Origin: Candidatus Limosilactobacillus faecipullorum
GTDB lineage: Bacteria > Bacillota > Bacilli > Lactobacillales > Lactobacillaceae
Length of the DNA: 64,000 bases
Assembly (NCBI GenBank): GCA_019118465.1
Contig: DWYX01000039.1
Coordinates: 1-64,000, forward strand
Direction: 5' to 3'
The notes beneath the pieces were generated by a model. That model saw only the letters and a program-made list of their open reading frames with translations, was not told the origin of the DNA and searched no databases. Below are positions 9,712 through 19,928 of the stretch, piece by piece. Position 1 is the stretch's first letter. Every line of letters starts with the position of its first letter. The translations under genes were made by a program, and so were the position numbers.

Positions 9712-11070
9712 GCCATCATCGAATTTATCTTTATCTAGTTCATTCATTCGCTTTGCGGTAACTACACCAGCTAAAATAGAATCATTGACATTTAAGGCAG
9801 CCCGCGCCATATCAATAATTGGGTCGATTGCAATTAGGACTCCCATAATGGCAACTGGAAGGTTCAGAGTTCCTAGTACCATTAATGTTGTAAAGGTGGC
9901 GCCACCGCCAACTCCAGCAACCCCAAAGGAGGAAACAACGTCAATCGCAACTAAAGTTAAAACAAATTGCCAGGAGAAAACGTTGATTCCAACTGTTGGA
10001 GCAATGATTGCGGCGACCATTGATGGATAAATTCCGGCACAGCCGTTTTGCCCAATCGTTAAACCAAAGCTTGCTGAGAAGTTTGCGATTGAAGAACTTA
10101 CCCCTAGCGCATCCCTTTGAATTTTAACGTTTAAAGGTAAGGTCCCGGCGCTTGTCCGAGAGGTGAAAGCAAAGATAAGAGCAGGCCAAGCCTTTTTGTA
10201 ATAAATCATCGGGTTGATTCCATTAACCATTAAGATGATCGTGTGGACGATAAACATGGTAATAATAGCGACGTAAACCGCAATGATAAAGATTGCCAAT
10301 TTTGCAATTGAAGCGAAACTACTTGTCGCGGTTGCCTTAATCATCAACGCAAAGATTCCGTAAGGTGTTAACTCCAAGACCATCTTGACTAAGCGACTAA
10401 CTAACCCTTGAGCAACTGAGATAGCACGGGCGATAACATGAGCATCTTTAGGTTGATTATCTCGTAACCATAAGTAAGATAGACCAACCAAAATTGAGAA
10501 AATAACAACCGCAATTGTACTAGAAGACCGAGTTCCGGCGAAATCTGCAAAAATATTCGTTGGCAATAAGTTTGTAATCTGTTGCGGGAGAGTTACGCCC
10601 TTTAAAGAAGTTTGATGGGTTTTAATGGCCTCGATTGCCGTTGAATTGGCGGCCATCCCCTTAATAAAATCGGCTCCTGGCAACTTAAAAAGAAAATCAC
10701 TCATAATTCCGATTAAAGAAGCAACGGCCGTTGTCCCAAGTAACAAGCCTAAAACGCTAGTCGTCATCTTTTTTAAGTTCGCTTGGGCCTTTAAACGGGT
10801 AAAAGCACCAACTAAGGAAACAAATACTAAAGGAATAACCAACATTTGTAAAAGAGCAATATAACCATTCCCAACAATATTGATCCAATCAATTGCGGCA
10901 CTAGTTGTTTGACTAATTGGCCCGTAAAGAATTTGGATTAGGGAACCACCAATAATCCCAAGAACTAGTGCTAAAAAGACAAGCTTATTAAAGCCCCAAT
11001 GGCGACGATGCAAGTTAACCATCCCGAGCATAATTGCTACAGTAATGGCAATAATAACAAATGATTGCAT
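9685..11070 (-). CDS. tcyP: L-cystine/dicarboxylate-type sodium symporter (TcyP-like)
   Basis: 461 aa; FTSRTSAGTLPLNVKIQRDALGVSSSIANFSASFGLTIGQNGCAGIYP typical of the TcyP/DAACS family. Confidence 0.85.
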   Translation of the reverse strand: MQSFVIIAITVAIMLGMVNLHRRHWGFNKLVFLALVLGIIGGSLIQILYGPISQTTSAAIDWINIVGNGYIALLQMLVIPLVFVSLVGAFTRLKAQANLKKMTTSVLGLLLGTTAVASLIGIMSDFLFKLPGADFIKGMAANSTAIEAIKTHQTSLKGVTLPQQITNLLPTNIFADFAGTRSSSTIAVVIFSILVGLSYLWLRDNQPKDAHVIARAISVAQGLVSRLVKMVLELTPYGIFALMIKATATSSFASIAKLAIFIIAVYVAIITMFIVHTIILMVNGINPMIYYKKAWPALIFAFTSRTSAGTLPLNVKIQRDALGVSSSIANFSASFGLTIGQNGCAGIYPSMVAAIIAPTVGINVFSWQFVLTLVAIDVVSSFGVAGVGGGATFTTLMVLGTLNLPVAIMGVLIAIDPIIDMARAALNVNDSILAGVVTAKRMNELDKDKFDDGQLVVANHS

Positions 11071-11103
11071 AAGTTTGACTCACTTTCTAAAAATAATCGA
11101 ACC

Positions 11104-11139
11104 AAAACAAAAAGAGCTCTCAGTGCGCGCACCCTGAGA
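11104..11139 (-). terminator. Intrinsic terminator inside the tcyP leader (attenuator)
   Basis: On minus strand TTCTCAGGGTGCGCGCACTGAGAGCTCTTTTTGTTTT; TCTCAG/CTGAGA arms then T-run, lying between the leader ORF and tcyP. Confidence 0.7.
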
Positions 11140-11171
11140 ACCCTAATAACTAAGAATAATAAATAATTAGG

Positions 11172-11279
11172 CTAATTTTTCTTAGTAATTAATGGAGTTT
11201 TTGGTAACGCAAAATAACATGTTGGCATTTCAGCACAACATGGGCAACAAGGGTTAAATTGTTGACTTGCGTTAACCAA
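11172..11279 (-). CDS. Cys-rich leader peptide (35 aa) upstream of the cystine symporter
   Basis: TTG start, AAGGAG SD 8 nt upstream; translation MVNASQQFNPCCPCCAEMPTCYFALPKTPLITKKN*; Cys codons 11,12,14,15 lie in the 5' arm of a hairpin. Confidence 0.7.
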   Translation of the reverse strand: MVNASQQFNPCCPCCAEMPTCYFALPKTPLITKKN

Positions 11280-11313
11280 ATGTAAAACTCCTTTCGTGTC
11301 ATGATTCTCAAAC

Positions 11314-11343
11314 AGTATAACAACAGCACTTATTTTTTGTCAA
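11314..11343 (-). promoter_or_regulatory. Sigma-A-like promoter of the Cys leader/tcyP unit
   Basis: Minus strand TTGACA (11343-11338), 18-nt spacer, TATACT (11319-11314). Confidence 0.65.
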
Positions 11344-11346
11344 CAT

Positions 11347-11391
11347 AAAAAAAGACCTTGATGGAGATTAGGCAGCCACTCCATCAAGGTC
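11347..11391 (-). terminator. Strong intrinsic terminator
   Basis: gaccttgatggag/ctccatcaaggtc 13-bp perfect stem, followed on the minus strand by TTTTTTT. Confidence 0.9.
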
Positions 11392-11640
11392 CCGGTTAGG
11401 CGTCACCAAGCTTTCGTCAGGGCAAGCTGATGACATAATTATTTTTAATAAGTTAATTATAATACTAAGTCAACTGATCAACAAGCTTTTCTTATAAGAT
11501 GGAAAATCCAAGTTAACCGAAAGATTAGCTTGGATTTCACGGTGATGATCTTCGGCGGCCTAGCTAAAAGCTACTTTGTTTCGGGCTGTTTACATCCCAC
11601 ACCTCTGATTAACTCAGTGGTAGTCTTTAAAACAAAAAAG
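11347..11640 (-). ncRNA. Candidate structured RNA/leader ending at the 11347-11391 terminator, class unassigned
   Basis: Several local hairpins on the minus strand (ACCACTGAGTTAATCAGAGGT; AATCCAAGCTAATCTTTCGGTTAACTTGGATT; GTCATCAGCTTGCCCTGACGAAAGCTTGGTGAC) plus terminator, no ORF. Confidence 0.4.
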
Positions 11641-11660
11641 GTCAAATATTCAAGGTTAGT

Positions 11661-12755
11661 TTAATCATTCTTAGCGCTTGCTTGACCATAAGGTTTAATT
11701 AACTTTTGTAATTTTTTAGCAGTACTAGCAGACCGGAAATGATATTGATTACTTGCCGAATCATCTTCTAGGGCTTTCCAGAACTTATCTGGATCAAATG
11801 ATTGGGCTAAAGCGTTCAAGAGTAAACTTAAATTCTTGATTTGCCGGCGGGTTTGACGATTTTCTTGGAAGGCCGCCGTAAATTCATCAACGTCTAAGTC
11901 ATCCAGTCCTACAAACTCTAAGACATGAAGGTAGTCTTGGAGGACGGCCCCATCATAACGTTTTAAGAGCCGGTTGACGTTTTTCTGTTCTTTAAGAGCA
12001 TCAATCAAGTAACTGGCAGCCCCAAAAATCAAAGCTGGATCATACTTACTTAAATCAATTCCTGGTAGTTCATCATCGGTGGCTGTATCAACTTTTAGAT
12101 CGGCTTGAGTTGGTAATTGTGCAAAGTGTTGGTCCAAAGCTTGATAGGCGGTAACGTTCTTTGCTTGTTTAACAACTTGATCTGGTTGCAAAACGACGAG
12201 TTTAGCGACTTCTGCAGGGGATAAGACGGGTTGGTCCGTTTGACCATTCAAAATGGTAATGGTCCCATCACTATATTGAGCCTTTAATTGTTGATTATTT
12301 ACAATCCAGCGAAGACTTTCCTTAGCCATATCGAGGTCTTGCCACCGGGAAAGACGGTCATTAACGGTGTTTACAAAAGCTTTTTGACTATTACTCCAGT
12401 ATTTCCGGTCTTGCCCTTTTCGGTCTAAGACGATTAGGTAAGGGGTCTTGCGGAACATCTTGGGGTGGGTCGCCAAAGGATTTGTTGCTTCCTTCCTTAC
12501 TTCTGTTACCTTGCGGACTTGGTAAGTAATTTTTTGCTTTTGACCGTTGGCGAGGTTTAAAATTTCAAAGCGATCATCACTCTTATTTCCAAACAGAGTT
12601 GGGTATTTCGCCTTTAATTGCTTAAAATTAATCTCATTCGGTGAATCCCAAGTATACTTACGTTTACCATTGCCGGTAAAACCGGGATTTGCCCAGTAAG
12701 AGGTCTTGCCACTTGACTTGGCAGTGTAGATCAAGGCATATGCCATTTTTATCAA
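11661..12755 (-). CDS. Hypothetical protein
   Basis: 364-aa ORF; no recognised family. Confidence 0.6.
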   Translation of the reverse strand: MIKMAYALIYTAKSSGKTSYWANPGFTGNGKRKYTWDSPNEINFKQLKAKYPTLFGNKSDDRFEILNLANGQKQKITYQVRKVTEVRKEATNPLATHPKMFRKTPYLIVLDRKGQDRKYWSNSQKAFVNTVNDRLSRWQDLDMAKESLRWIVNNQQLKAQYSDGTITILNGQTDQPVLSPAEVAKLVVLQPDQVVKQAKNVTAYQALDQHFAQLPTQADLKVDTATDDELPGIDLSKYDPALIFGAASYLIDALKEQKNVNRLLKRYDGAVLQDYLHVLEFVGLDDLDVDEFTAAFQENRQTRRQIKNLSLLLNALAQSFDPDKFWKALEDDSASNQYHFRSASTAKKLQKLIKPYGQASAKND

Positions 12756-12895
12756 TCCTTTTTTTCTTTAGTAACAGAATACCGCAAAAAGCGTAATCTG
12801 TTAAATTTGATGCAAATTTCTTTTGAAAGCATTTTCGAACTTGATCTGGTAAAATATGCTTAATTGTTAATCGCCCAAAACGAGGAGGAAAAAGA

Positions 12896-14131
12896 ATGCA
12901 ATACACAACGAAATCACCAGCGCTTTGGACTGCAATCAAGCACGAAGAAAATCGGCAACAAACCACGATTGAACTGATTGCATCGGAAAATATTGTTTCG
13001 GATGCGGTTCGCGAAGCTCAAGGATCAGTTCTAACTAACAAGTATGCGGAAGGGTACCCCCAAAAGCGGTATTACGGGGGCTGTGAATACATTGACCAAG
13101 TTGAACAACTAGCAATCGATTATGCCAAAAAACTTTTTGGGGCCGCCTATGTAAACGTTCAACCGCATTCTGGTTCTCAAGCCAATATGGCCGTTTACCA
13201 AGCCTTATTAAAGTCTGGGGACGTTATTCTAGGAATGGGGATGGATGCCGGGGGCCACTTGACTCACGGGGCCAAAGTTAATTTCTCCGGTCAAAATTAC
13301 CAGGCATATGGTTATAGCCTAAACTCCAAAACAGAAGAACTCGATTACGACGCAATTCGCCAACAAGCCCTTGAGGTAAAACCAAAGTTAATCATTGCTG
13401 GCGCTTCCGCTTACAGTAAGATTATTGACTGGCAAAAGTTCCGGGAAATTGCTGATGAAGTTGGGGCCTACTTGATGGTTGACATGGCGCATATCGCTGG
13501 TTTAGTCGCTACCGGGGCTCACCCGAGTCCAATTCCGGTGGCTGATGTGGTTACGACAACTACTCATAAGACTTTACGAGGACCACGTGGGGGGATGATT
13601 CTCTCTAAGGATCCGGAACTTGGTAAGAAGTTTAACTTCGCCTTGTTCCCAGGGATTCAAGGCGGACCACTAGAACACGTTATTGCTGGGAAAGCGCAAG
13701 CCTTTTATGAAGATCTCCAACCCGAATTTAAGACTTACATTGATCAAGTCGTTAAAAACGCAACTGCTATGGCTGAAGTCTTTAGCGCTTCTGAACTTGT
13801 CCGGGTTGTTTCTGGCGGAACGGAAAATCATTTGCTAAACCTTGATTTAACTAAAACCGGTTTAACAGGGAAAGACGCTCAGACCTTGTTAGATTCTGTT
13901 CACATAACCACCAATAAAGAATCGATTCCAAATGACCCACGAAGTCCATTTGTAACGAGCGGTCTGCGAATTGGCACACCTGCGATTACTAGCCGCGGAT
14001 TTGATGAAGCCGACGCCAAGACTGTTGCTAATTTAATCCTAAAGGCTTTAGCTAATCCAACTGATGAAAAGACTTTGGCTGAAGTCCAAGTAGAAGTTAC
14101 GAAATTAGTTCAAAAGCATGTCATTTACTAA
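12896..14131 (+). CDS. glyA: Serine hydroxymethyltransferase
   Basis: 411 aa; [29 protein letters not shown] aggagg. Confidence 0.98.
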   Translation: MQYTTKSPALWTAIKHEENRQQTTIELIASENIVSDAVREAQGSVLTNKYAEGYPQKRYYGGCEYIDQVEQLAIDYAKKLFGAAYVNVQPHSGSQANMAVYQALLKSGDVILGMGMDAGGHLTHGAKVNFSGQNYQAYGYSLNSKTEELDYDAIRQQALEVKPKLIIAGASAYSKIIDWQKFREIADEVGAYLMVDMAHIAGLVATGAHPSPIPVADVVTTTTHKTLRGPRGGMILSKDPELGKKFNFALFPGIQGGPLEHVIAGKAQAFYEDLQPEFKTYIDQVVKNATAMAEVFSASELVRVVSGGTENHLLNLDLTKTGLTGKDAQTLLDSVHITTNKESIPNDPRSPFVTSGLRIGTPAITSRGFDEADAKTVANLILKALANPTDEKTLAEVQVEVTKLVQKHVIY

Positions 14132-14143
14132 TGGTAAATCAAA

Positions 14144-14176
14144 CTGAGGAGAATTTAATTTCTTCTCAGTTTTTAC
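14144..14176 (+). terminator. Intrinsic terminator of glyA
   Basis: aaactgaggagaa-tttaat-ttcttctcagttttt. Confidence 0.75.
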
Positions 14177-14217
14177 TTAAAATTAATTAACATAATCATT
14201 CGAAAGTAAAGAGAGAT

Positions 14218-14640
14218 AAATCCTGCTTACTGATTGGTGCAAATGGTCAGACAGGGAGGTTAGTCCTCAAAATGGCGCTTCAAGCCGATAATCAAGTAGC
14301 TGCCTACGTGTGGCATCTTAAAGGACTACCTTCACAACCGCACTTAAGCATTGTTGAGGTAACTTGAAAGATCAAACAAAGCTCGTAGCTTGGATGAAAC
14401 AAACCGATGCGGTGGTTGTAACTCTTAGTAATTATTTGATCATATTAATCGCCCACTCTTCCAGTGGGCTCTCCCCCAGATTGTGAAGGCAATGCATAGG
14501 GGAGGGGTGAAATGGATCATCACACTTTCCGCTTCCATATTCGGTACCAGCTAGAACGGTTTTAAGAGCTAACTTTAATGGTTACGGGCTTAATAATCAA
14601 GAGCGATTTGAATTGGTCCTAGACCATTAGTGAATCGGCA
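14218..14640 (+). pseudogene. Decayed NAD(P)-binding (NmrA/SDR-like) oxidoreductase
   Basis: LLIGANGQTGRLVLKMALQADNQVAAYV..., then GNLKDQTKLVAWMKQTDAVVVTLSNY in another frame; multiple stops and frameshifts. Confidence 0.65.
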
Positions 14641-14990
14641 ATTTAAAATACCACCAAGACGACTGTTTTTAGCCAATCCGAACTAATCAATAACTAGTCA
14701 CAAAAATGATTGTGTAAATAGTCTTACTGATACGTTTGTGAGTCAGCAAGCAATCGTGATTTTTAAAACTAAAGCAAAAATGAGCTATTCACTGAAGATA
14801 AATATCTGAGCAGTCGAAATCGAATCTGAATTGACTCGACAAACTTGAAAAATAAAATTCAGAACGAGTTTAAGTAGTTACTGGTAAGTTAATAATTTGA
14901 GGTGACTGCTTTTTCTTTCATAAACCTGTCATTAAAATTATAGTTTTAATGACATCGCTAAGAAAAAGAGAAAATACTTCTCTATACAAA

Positions 14991-15024
14991 AAGACTCTAG
15001 CCGTAAGCCTGGAGTCTTTTTGTA
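14991..15024. terminator. Bidirectional terminator
   Basis: aaaaagactctagccgtaagcctggagtcttttt. Confidence 0.65.
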
Positions 15025-15034
15025 TGTTATTAAA

Positions 15035-15660
15035 TTCAGTTACATGCGCTTTTTCTTCAATCCTAAGCATAATCTAGAAAGCGTCACACCAATCATGCCA
15101 AGTACTGAAGCAACTCATTATTTGTGGTAAGGTTTCCTTGTGTTCTGCACGAGCCATAGGCTTCTTGCTTGCATTTTGCTTAACATTTGCCATATTAGTA
15201 ACAGTTGTCTCTGTAGTTGATTCATTGCTCGCTGTAGCTTATTTAGCTTGAGTATCGTTCAATGCTTGCTTAGCAGAAGCAAGTTGATCTTGAGCATTCT
15301 TTAACTCAGTTTAAGCATTTGCTAGTACAACCCCTACATTCTTCATGTCAGATAGTTTTTGTTCTAATTTCTTAAGTGAATTTTGATCATTTGCATCACC
15401 ATTTACAGCATTTTTTCAGCTTCACTTACTGCACTTGACTTAGCATTCACATTTGCTTGAGCCTCCTTTTGGTCTTGAGCAATTTGATCTTTTTGCTGGT
15501 CAATTTGTTGTTGGGTTTTCGCTTGTAATTCTGGAGTAGTTGACTTACTTAAGCCTTGGGCAGAATTAACAACATTTACATGTTAGGGAGCTGCGGTAGC
15601 AACTAACGCAACCCCAGCAACGGCAGTAATCATAGTTAATGCTTACTTAGCGAACCACTT
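15035..15660 (-). pseudogene. Decayed LPXTG-type surface protein
   Basis: Minus strand fragments: signal-like MITAVAGVALVATAAP*, coiled coil STTPELQAKTQQQIDQQKDQIAQDQKEAQANVN, degraded LPQ(T) sorting signal and KKKRM* tail; several in-frame stops. Confidence 0.65.
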
Positions 15661-15899
15661 CAGTCGGGGAACCTCCGTTATCTCCCAACATCCACCCTAG
15701 CCCCCCTTTGGCATTTGGGGAAACTTGATCCTAACGCACTGGCAGACCCGTCACCAACGGAAGCAACCCGTATTATTCGGGAAAGAACATGCCCTTTTGA
15801 CTTTAATTCGCCAATATCGATTACAAGCAAGTGGTCAATCGATTCAGCCACCCTGGTAATTTATTCCACCCGGAAACAACGCTTAACACCTCTTAAGGA

Positions 15900-16400
15900 A
15901 TAACTTCCCATGTTCCCCACAGTGCACTATATAAGTACCTATTAACTATCAACCAGTGACTTTGGCGAGAACTCCGCTAGTTACTAATTCAATATCACTG
16001 GGTCGTTCCTACGTACTTCTTCCAATTGTCAAGATCAATTCCGCAAGCGGCTAATAGTAACCAACTATCATTTAAGATTTCCATTGACTATCTGCCATCC
16101 CCCGTGATATTAACTGATGTCCCTCCCCAAGGTAGCCCGTGGTTACTCATGGATATCACACCCCCTCGTCACCGATGGATTAACTCGACAGAAGTGAAGT
16201 GCCTAGCAAGGCTAGCTCATGACCTTAATAGTCGGAATTTTAGCAACCAACTGGCTATAAACGAGTTGCTATTAGCCACTTATTATCAACAACTACCGGT
16301 CGCCCCAACTTGGAATGCCCTCTGGTACTCCAACAGTCGACTACTAATGAATAATATTCATCCTCATGGAACCCAACAGATATGTACTGCCCAGCTATAA
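15900..16400 (+). pseudogene. Possible ComK-family remnant
   Basis: WINSTEVKCLARLAHDLNSRNFSNQLAINELL...W lines up with the B. subtilis ComK core (W-I-x4-V-K ... F-S-N ... W spacing) as recalled from memory; upstream part in another frame. Confidence 0.35.
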
Positions 16401-16693
16401 TTAATTTATCAATAAGATCAAGGTTTCCAAAATAGAATGTTGAAATTACAGCATTTCTTTTACATTCTACAGGCAAACAGGGGTGAAACCTAAGCTTTAA
16501 TTTATTAGGATTTTTTAACCGTACTTCCGTATCCACGGAGGTAAATTAACAAAACATCCCCACTAGAGTACGTTCTAACGGGGATGTTTTGTTAGTGCCA
16601 AATTAGTATCATTAAAGGTAATTTTTTCTTTTTGTATCTTTTTGTGTACACAATTAAGTACTAATGATAGAATGAATTTAGGAGGTGTTAAGG

Positions 16694-16972
16694 ATGATTG
16701 TCAAAGCAACTACTACAAAAGACTTGCGTCAAAATTTCAAGAAATACGCTGACAATGTTTCTGAATATGGTGAAACCATTTTGGTCACGCGTCCAAATCG
16801 TAAAAATATAGTCCTTATTTCAGAAGAAGAATACAATTCTTGGCAAGAAACTAACTATTTGATGAGTACAGATGCAAACAAGAAAGTACTATTAGAAGGT
16901 ATTCAGGCCACTGGCTCTGGAAAAACATTAACTCCTGCAGAATGGGATCAACTGGTCGAAAATAATGAGTAA
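16694..16972 (+). CDS. yefM: YefM/Phd-family antitoxin
   Basis: TTTKDLRQNFKKYADNVSEYGETILVTRPNRKNIVLISEEEYNSWQET; ATG at 16694 with ggagg SD. Confidence 0.9.
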   Translation: MIVKATTTKDLRQNFKKYADNVSEYGETILVTRPNRKNIVLISEEEYNSWQETNYLMSTDANKKVLLEGIQATGSGKTLTPAEWDQLVENNE

Positions 16973-17240
16973 AAGATTGAATGTATCCTTTGCTGGTCAT
17001 GGCTGGGAAGACTACCAATGGTGGCAAACAAACAATAAAGCCGGTCTAAAACGAGTTAATAAACTAATTAACGATACTATGCGCTCTCCGTTCAGGGGAA
17101 TTGGTGAACCAGAACCATTGTCTGGAGAACTCTCAGGCTACTATTCACGACGAATCAACAAAAAAGATCGCATTGTATACCGAGTATTTGCTGATCGAAT
17201 TGAAATAATTCAGTTGCGTTTCCATTATTCAGATCACTAG
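16965..17240 (+). CDS. yoeB: YoeB-family mRNA interferase toxin
   Basis: YQWWQTNNKAGLKRVNKLI...GIGEPEPLSGELSGYYSRRINKKDRIVYRV; overlaps the antitoxin by 8 nt. Confidence 0.9.
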   Translation: MSKRLNVSFAGHGWEDYQWWQTNNKAGLKRVNKLINDTMRSPFRGIGEPEPLSGELSGYYSRRINKKDRIVYRVFADRIEIIQLRFHYSDH

Positions 17241-17289
17241 TGGTTCTGGTAAGGTAGCCAAAAACTTTCCGGTTATAGGTGACTGAGGG

Positions 17290-17460
17290 TGAACCTAGCA
17301 TTCACTTTACGTTGATCTTGATGATGAAGGTCATGGAAGTGGCCGAAGCTTAAAAAAGAATTCTTTTGCTTGGTACCAAAAAGTGATTCAGACGAATGGA
17401 AAATATCTATTGATGAAAATCTTTTAGATTATTTGTCCTTGTCAAAGCACTTTTAGGTAA
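17290..17460 (+). pseudogene. Fragment of GH1 6-phospho-beta-glucosidase C-terminus
   Basis: VDLDDEGHGSGRSLKKNSFAWYQKVIQTNGKYL. Confidence 0.6.
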
Positions 17461-17478
17461 CAAACACACCATAAACAG

Positions 17479-17515
17479 CACAAAAAAACGGGTTAAGTGT
17501 CGTCCTTAGCCCGTT
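17479..17515. terminator. Intrinsic terminator-like hairpin
   Basis: acgggttaag-tgtcgtc-cttagcccgt flanked by A/T runs. Confidence 0.7.
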
Positions 17516-17758
17516 TTTAATTTTCCCTATGTTAGGGACGTAAAAGTGTAGTTTTAGGCAATCGCCTCTTGATTAAAACCACGGTTGGTCAAGCTCGTCC
17601 GTTGATTAACACGTTACCAGGTTTCTAAGAGAAATTAACCAATGAACTTGCTTAACTGGTGGTATGGAAAATAATCTTTTATTATTAGGGACTTATGTCA
17701 CAGCCCCTCTTTTTATTACCCAGTATCGAGTCTGTAATTCTCCTCCCGATCTTGATTT

Positions 17759-18721
17759 TTATGGCAAGAAGCCTTCCTTCCGGGCGTTGTTTTGAATGTC
17801 TTCCAAGGTCTTGGCCGACTTAGCCATTGCGGCTTGTTCATCTTCATTCAATGGCATTTCGATGATCCGGGCAATTCCGTTGGCGTTGATGACAGCAGGA
17901 GTACCAAGGTAAACCCCTTGTTGACCATATTCACCAGCCATGTAAGCCCCAATTGGCATTACCATGTTGGTGTTCCGCAAGATTGCTTCAGTAATCCGAA
18001 CTAAGGCTGAAGCAACCCCGTAGTAAGTAGCACCCTTACCTTCGATAATGTCGTAAGCCTTGTTCCGAACTTGGTCTTCAACTTCCTTCAAGTCATCCAT
18101 GGAGTAACCACGGTTCTTAGCGAATTCAAGTAGTGGCTTTCCACCAATCGTAGCGGCAGAGTAAGCAACGAATTCGGAATCCCCGTGTTCAGCCATTACG
18201 TAGGCATCGATGCTTTGGGGACTAACATTGAAGAGCTTGGATAAGGCAATCCGTAACCGGTAAGAGTCAAGGGAAGTCCCTGAAGAAAGCACTCGGTTAG
18301 CTGGGAAACCAGAGAATTCCCGAACAGCGTTGGAAAGAATGTCAACCGGGTTACCAGCAACCAAGAAGATTCCTTGGAAACCAGATTCAACTACGTTCTT
18401 GGTAATGTCCTTAATAACGGCTAAGTTCTTGTTAACCAATTGAAGCCGCGTTTCACCTGGCTTTTGTGGAACCCCTGCCGTAATCACAACAAGGTCTGCT
18501 TCAGCACAGTCAGCGTATTCCCCAGAAACCATGCGAACTGGTGTCCCAAAGGCCGCTACAGCATCTTCAAGGTCGAGGGCGTTCCCAACGGCCTTCTTCT
18601 TCGTGTGGTTGATGATAATTAATTCGTCAGCCAATGGTTGTTGTGCCATAGCGTATGCGTAGGCAGTCCCAACGGAACCGGCTCCAATCAAAACAACTTT
18701 TTTCCGGTGATTCATAACCAT
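17759..18721 (-). CDS. ldh: L-lactate dehydrogenase
   Basis: 320 aa; VVLIGAGSVGTAYAYA, GNPVDILSNAVREFSGFPANRVLSSGTSLDS, AEHGDSEF. Confidence 0.96.
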   Translation of the reverse strand: MVMNHRKKVVLIGAGSVGTAYAYAMAQQPLADELIIINHTKKKAVGNALDLEDAVAAFGTPVRMVSGEYADCAEADLVVITAGVPQKPGETRLQLVNKNLAVIKDITKNVVESGFQGIFLVAGNPVDILSNAVREFSGFPANRVLSSGTSLDSYRLRIALSKLFNVSPQSIDAYVMAEHGDSEFVAYSAATIGGKPLLEFAKNRGYSMDDLKEVEDQVRNKAYDIIEGKGATYYGVASALVRITEAILRNTNMVMPIGAYMAGEYGQQGVYLGTPAVINANGIARIIEMPLNEDEQAAMAKSAKTLEDIQNNARKEGFLP

Positions 18722-18928
18722 AAAAATCCTCCTCTAAATCTTGAGTTTATCACAAAATGATAAACGTTTGCTCACATATTCATTATTCTTGATAATCCCT
18801 TTGGTGTCAAGAAATTGCACATGAAATGCACAAATTGGAACTTGAAATGCCCTCAGCCTGGATTAACGGTTTTACTAATGAAATATTAGCATTTAGTGAA
18901 GTTTATTTCGTAACTTTTTTCCCAAACT

Positions 18929-19928
18929 TTAAAGAGCATTCACACGGTTTGGCGTATCGCCATGCGTGATAACATCTAAGGTCGCATCAAGACCACCATA
19001 GATTAAGTTAGCGACGGCTTCATCAGTATAAAAAGCTACGTGAGGAGAATAAATAATTTTTTCGTGGTTGAGGACCTTTTGAAAAAGCTCATCCGAAAGG
19101 GTCTGACCCGCCATGTTTTTCGGTACATAAGACCCCTCATTTTCATATACGTCGAGGGCGGCTCCGCCAAGTTGACCACTATCAAGAGCTTCCAATAAGG
19201 CTTTAGTATCAACTAAGCCACCCCGGGCGGTGTTTACCAGATAGGCGCCATGTTTAAACCGCTTGAACATTTTGGCGTCAAAGAGATGGACGTTTTCATT
19301 TCGCAACGGGATATGCAAGGTCACGATGTCAGCGTCCTTAACCGCTGCTTCAATGGAATCCATATACGTGATAAAGTTGAGATCCACTCGGGGATGTCGA
19401 TCATAAGCAATCACTTTACTGCCTAAGCCGTGGAAAAGGCAAGCCACATGAGCACCAATATGACCAGTACCCAGAATGGCAACTTTCATTTCACCAACCA
19501 CTTGTCCCCGGGCAGGTTCTTCCCAAGTGAAGTTGTGGGCTTGAACCCGTTTTTGGATTGTTGGGACCCGGCGGACAAGGTTGAGTGCTGAGGTTAAGGC
19601 ATATTCAGCAATTGAAGCTGGTGAGTAGCTTGGAACGTTAGAAATAATAATTCCTTGTCGAGTGGCTTCGGCTAAGTCGTACATATCAAAGCCAGCGCTC
19701 CGTTGAGCAATTTGGTTAATTCCCATTGCTTTAAGGCGGGCATAGGCATCGTGAGGAATCGCCGTAACTTGTAGGGTGTTTACGCCATCGAACCCCTTCG
19801 CATCATCGATTGTATCTTCATTGATTACTTTTTCCGTCATTGAAATTTGAACGTCATGTTCTTTAGCCCACTTAATTGCGTAAGGCTTATCCTCTGCTTT
19901 GATCCCATACATCTTAATTGAATACATT
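18929..19928 (-). CDS. D-2-hydroxyacid dehydrogenase (D-lactate dehydrogenase-like)
   Basis: AILGTGHIGAHVACLFHGLG, LVNTARGGLVDTKALLEAL, SPHVAFYTDEAV; likely ATG at 19928 with GGAG SD. Confidence 0.9.

Noticed and set aside
11347-11640. Lysine riboswitch (L-box) assignment
   Set aside because: Only short strings match; the order and spacing of conserved blocks do not fit, and the downstream gene is not lysine related. Kept as unassigned.
11347-11640. T-box leader for Cys
   Set aside because: No AAnGGTGGnACCGCG T-box sequence or recognisable stem I was found.
12664-12966. 100-aa minus-strand ORF across the glyA start
   Set aside because: Overlaps the glyA 5' end and upstream region; no family, no conservation argument.
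15715-15903. 62-aa plus ORF in the decayed region
   Set aside because: No SD or family; the region is full of stops in all frames.
16255-16536. 93-aa minus ORF opposite the ComK-like remnant
   Set aside because: Cys/Val-rich translation with no family; likely a spurious antisense ORF.
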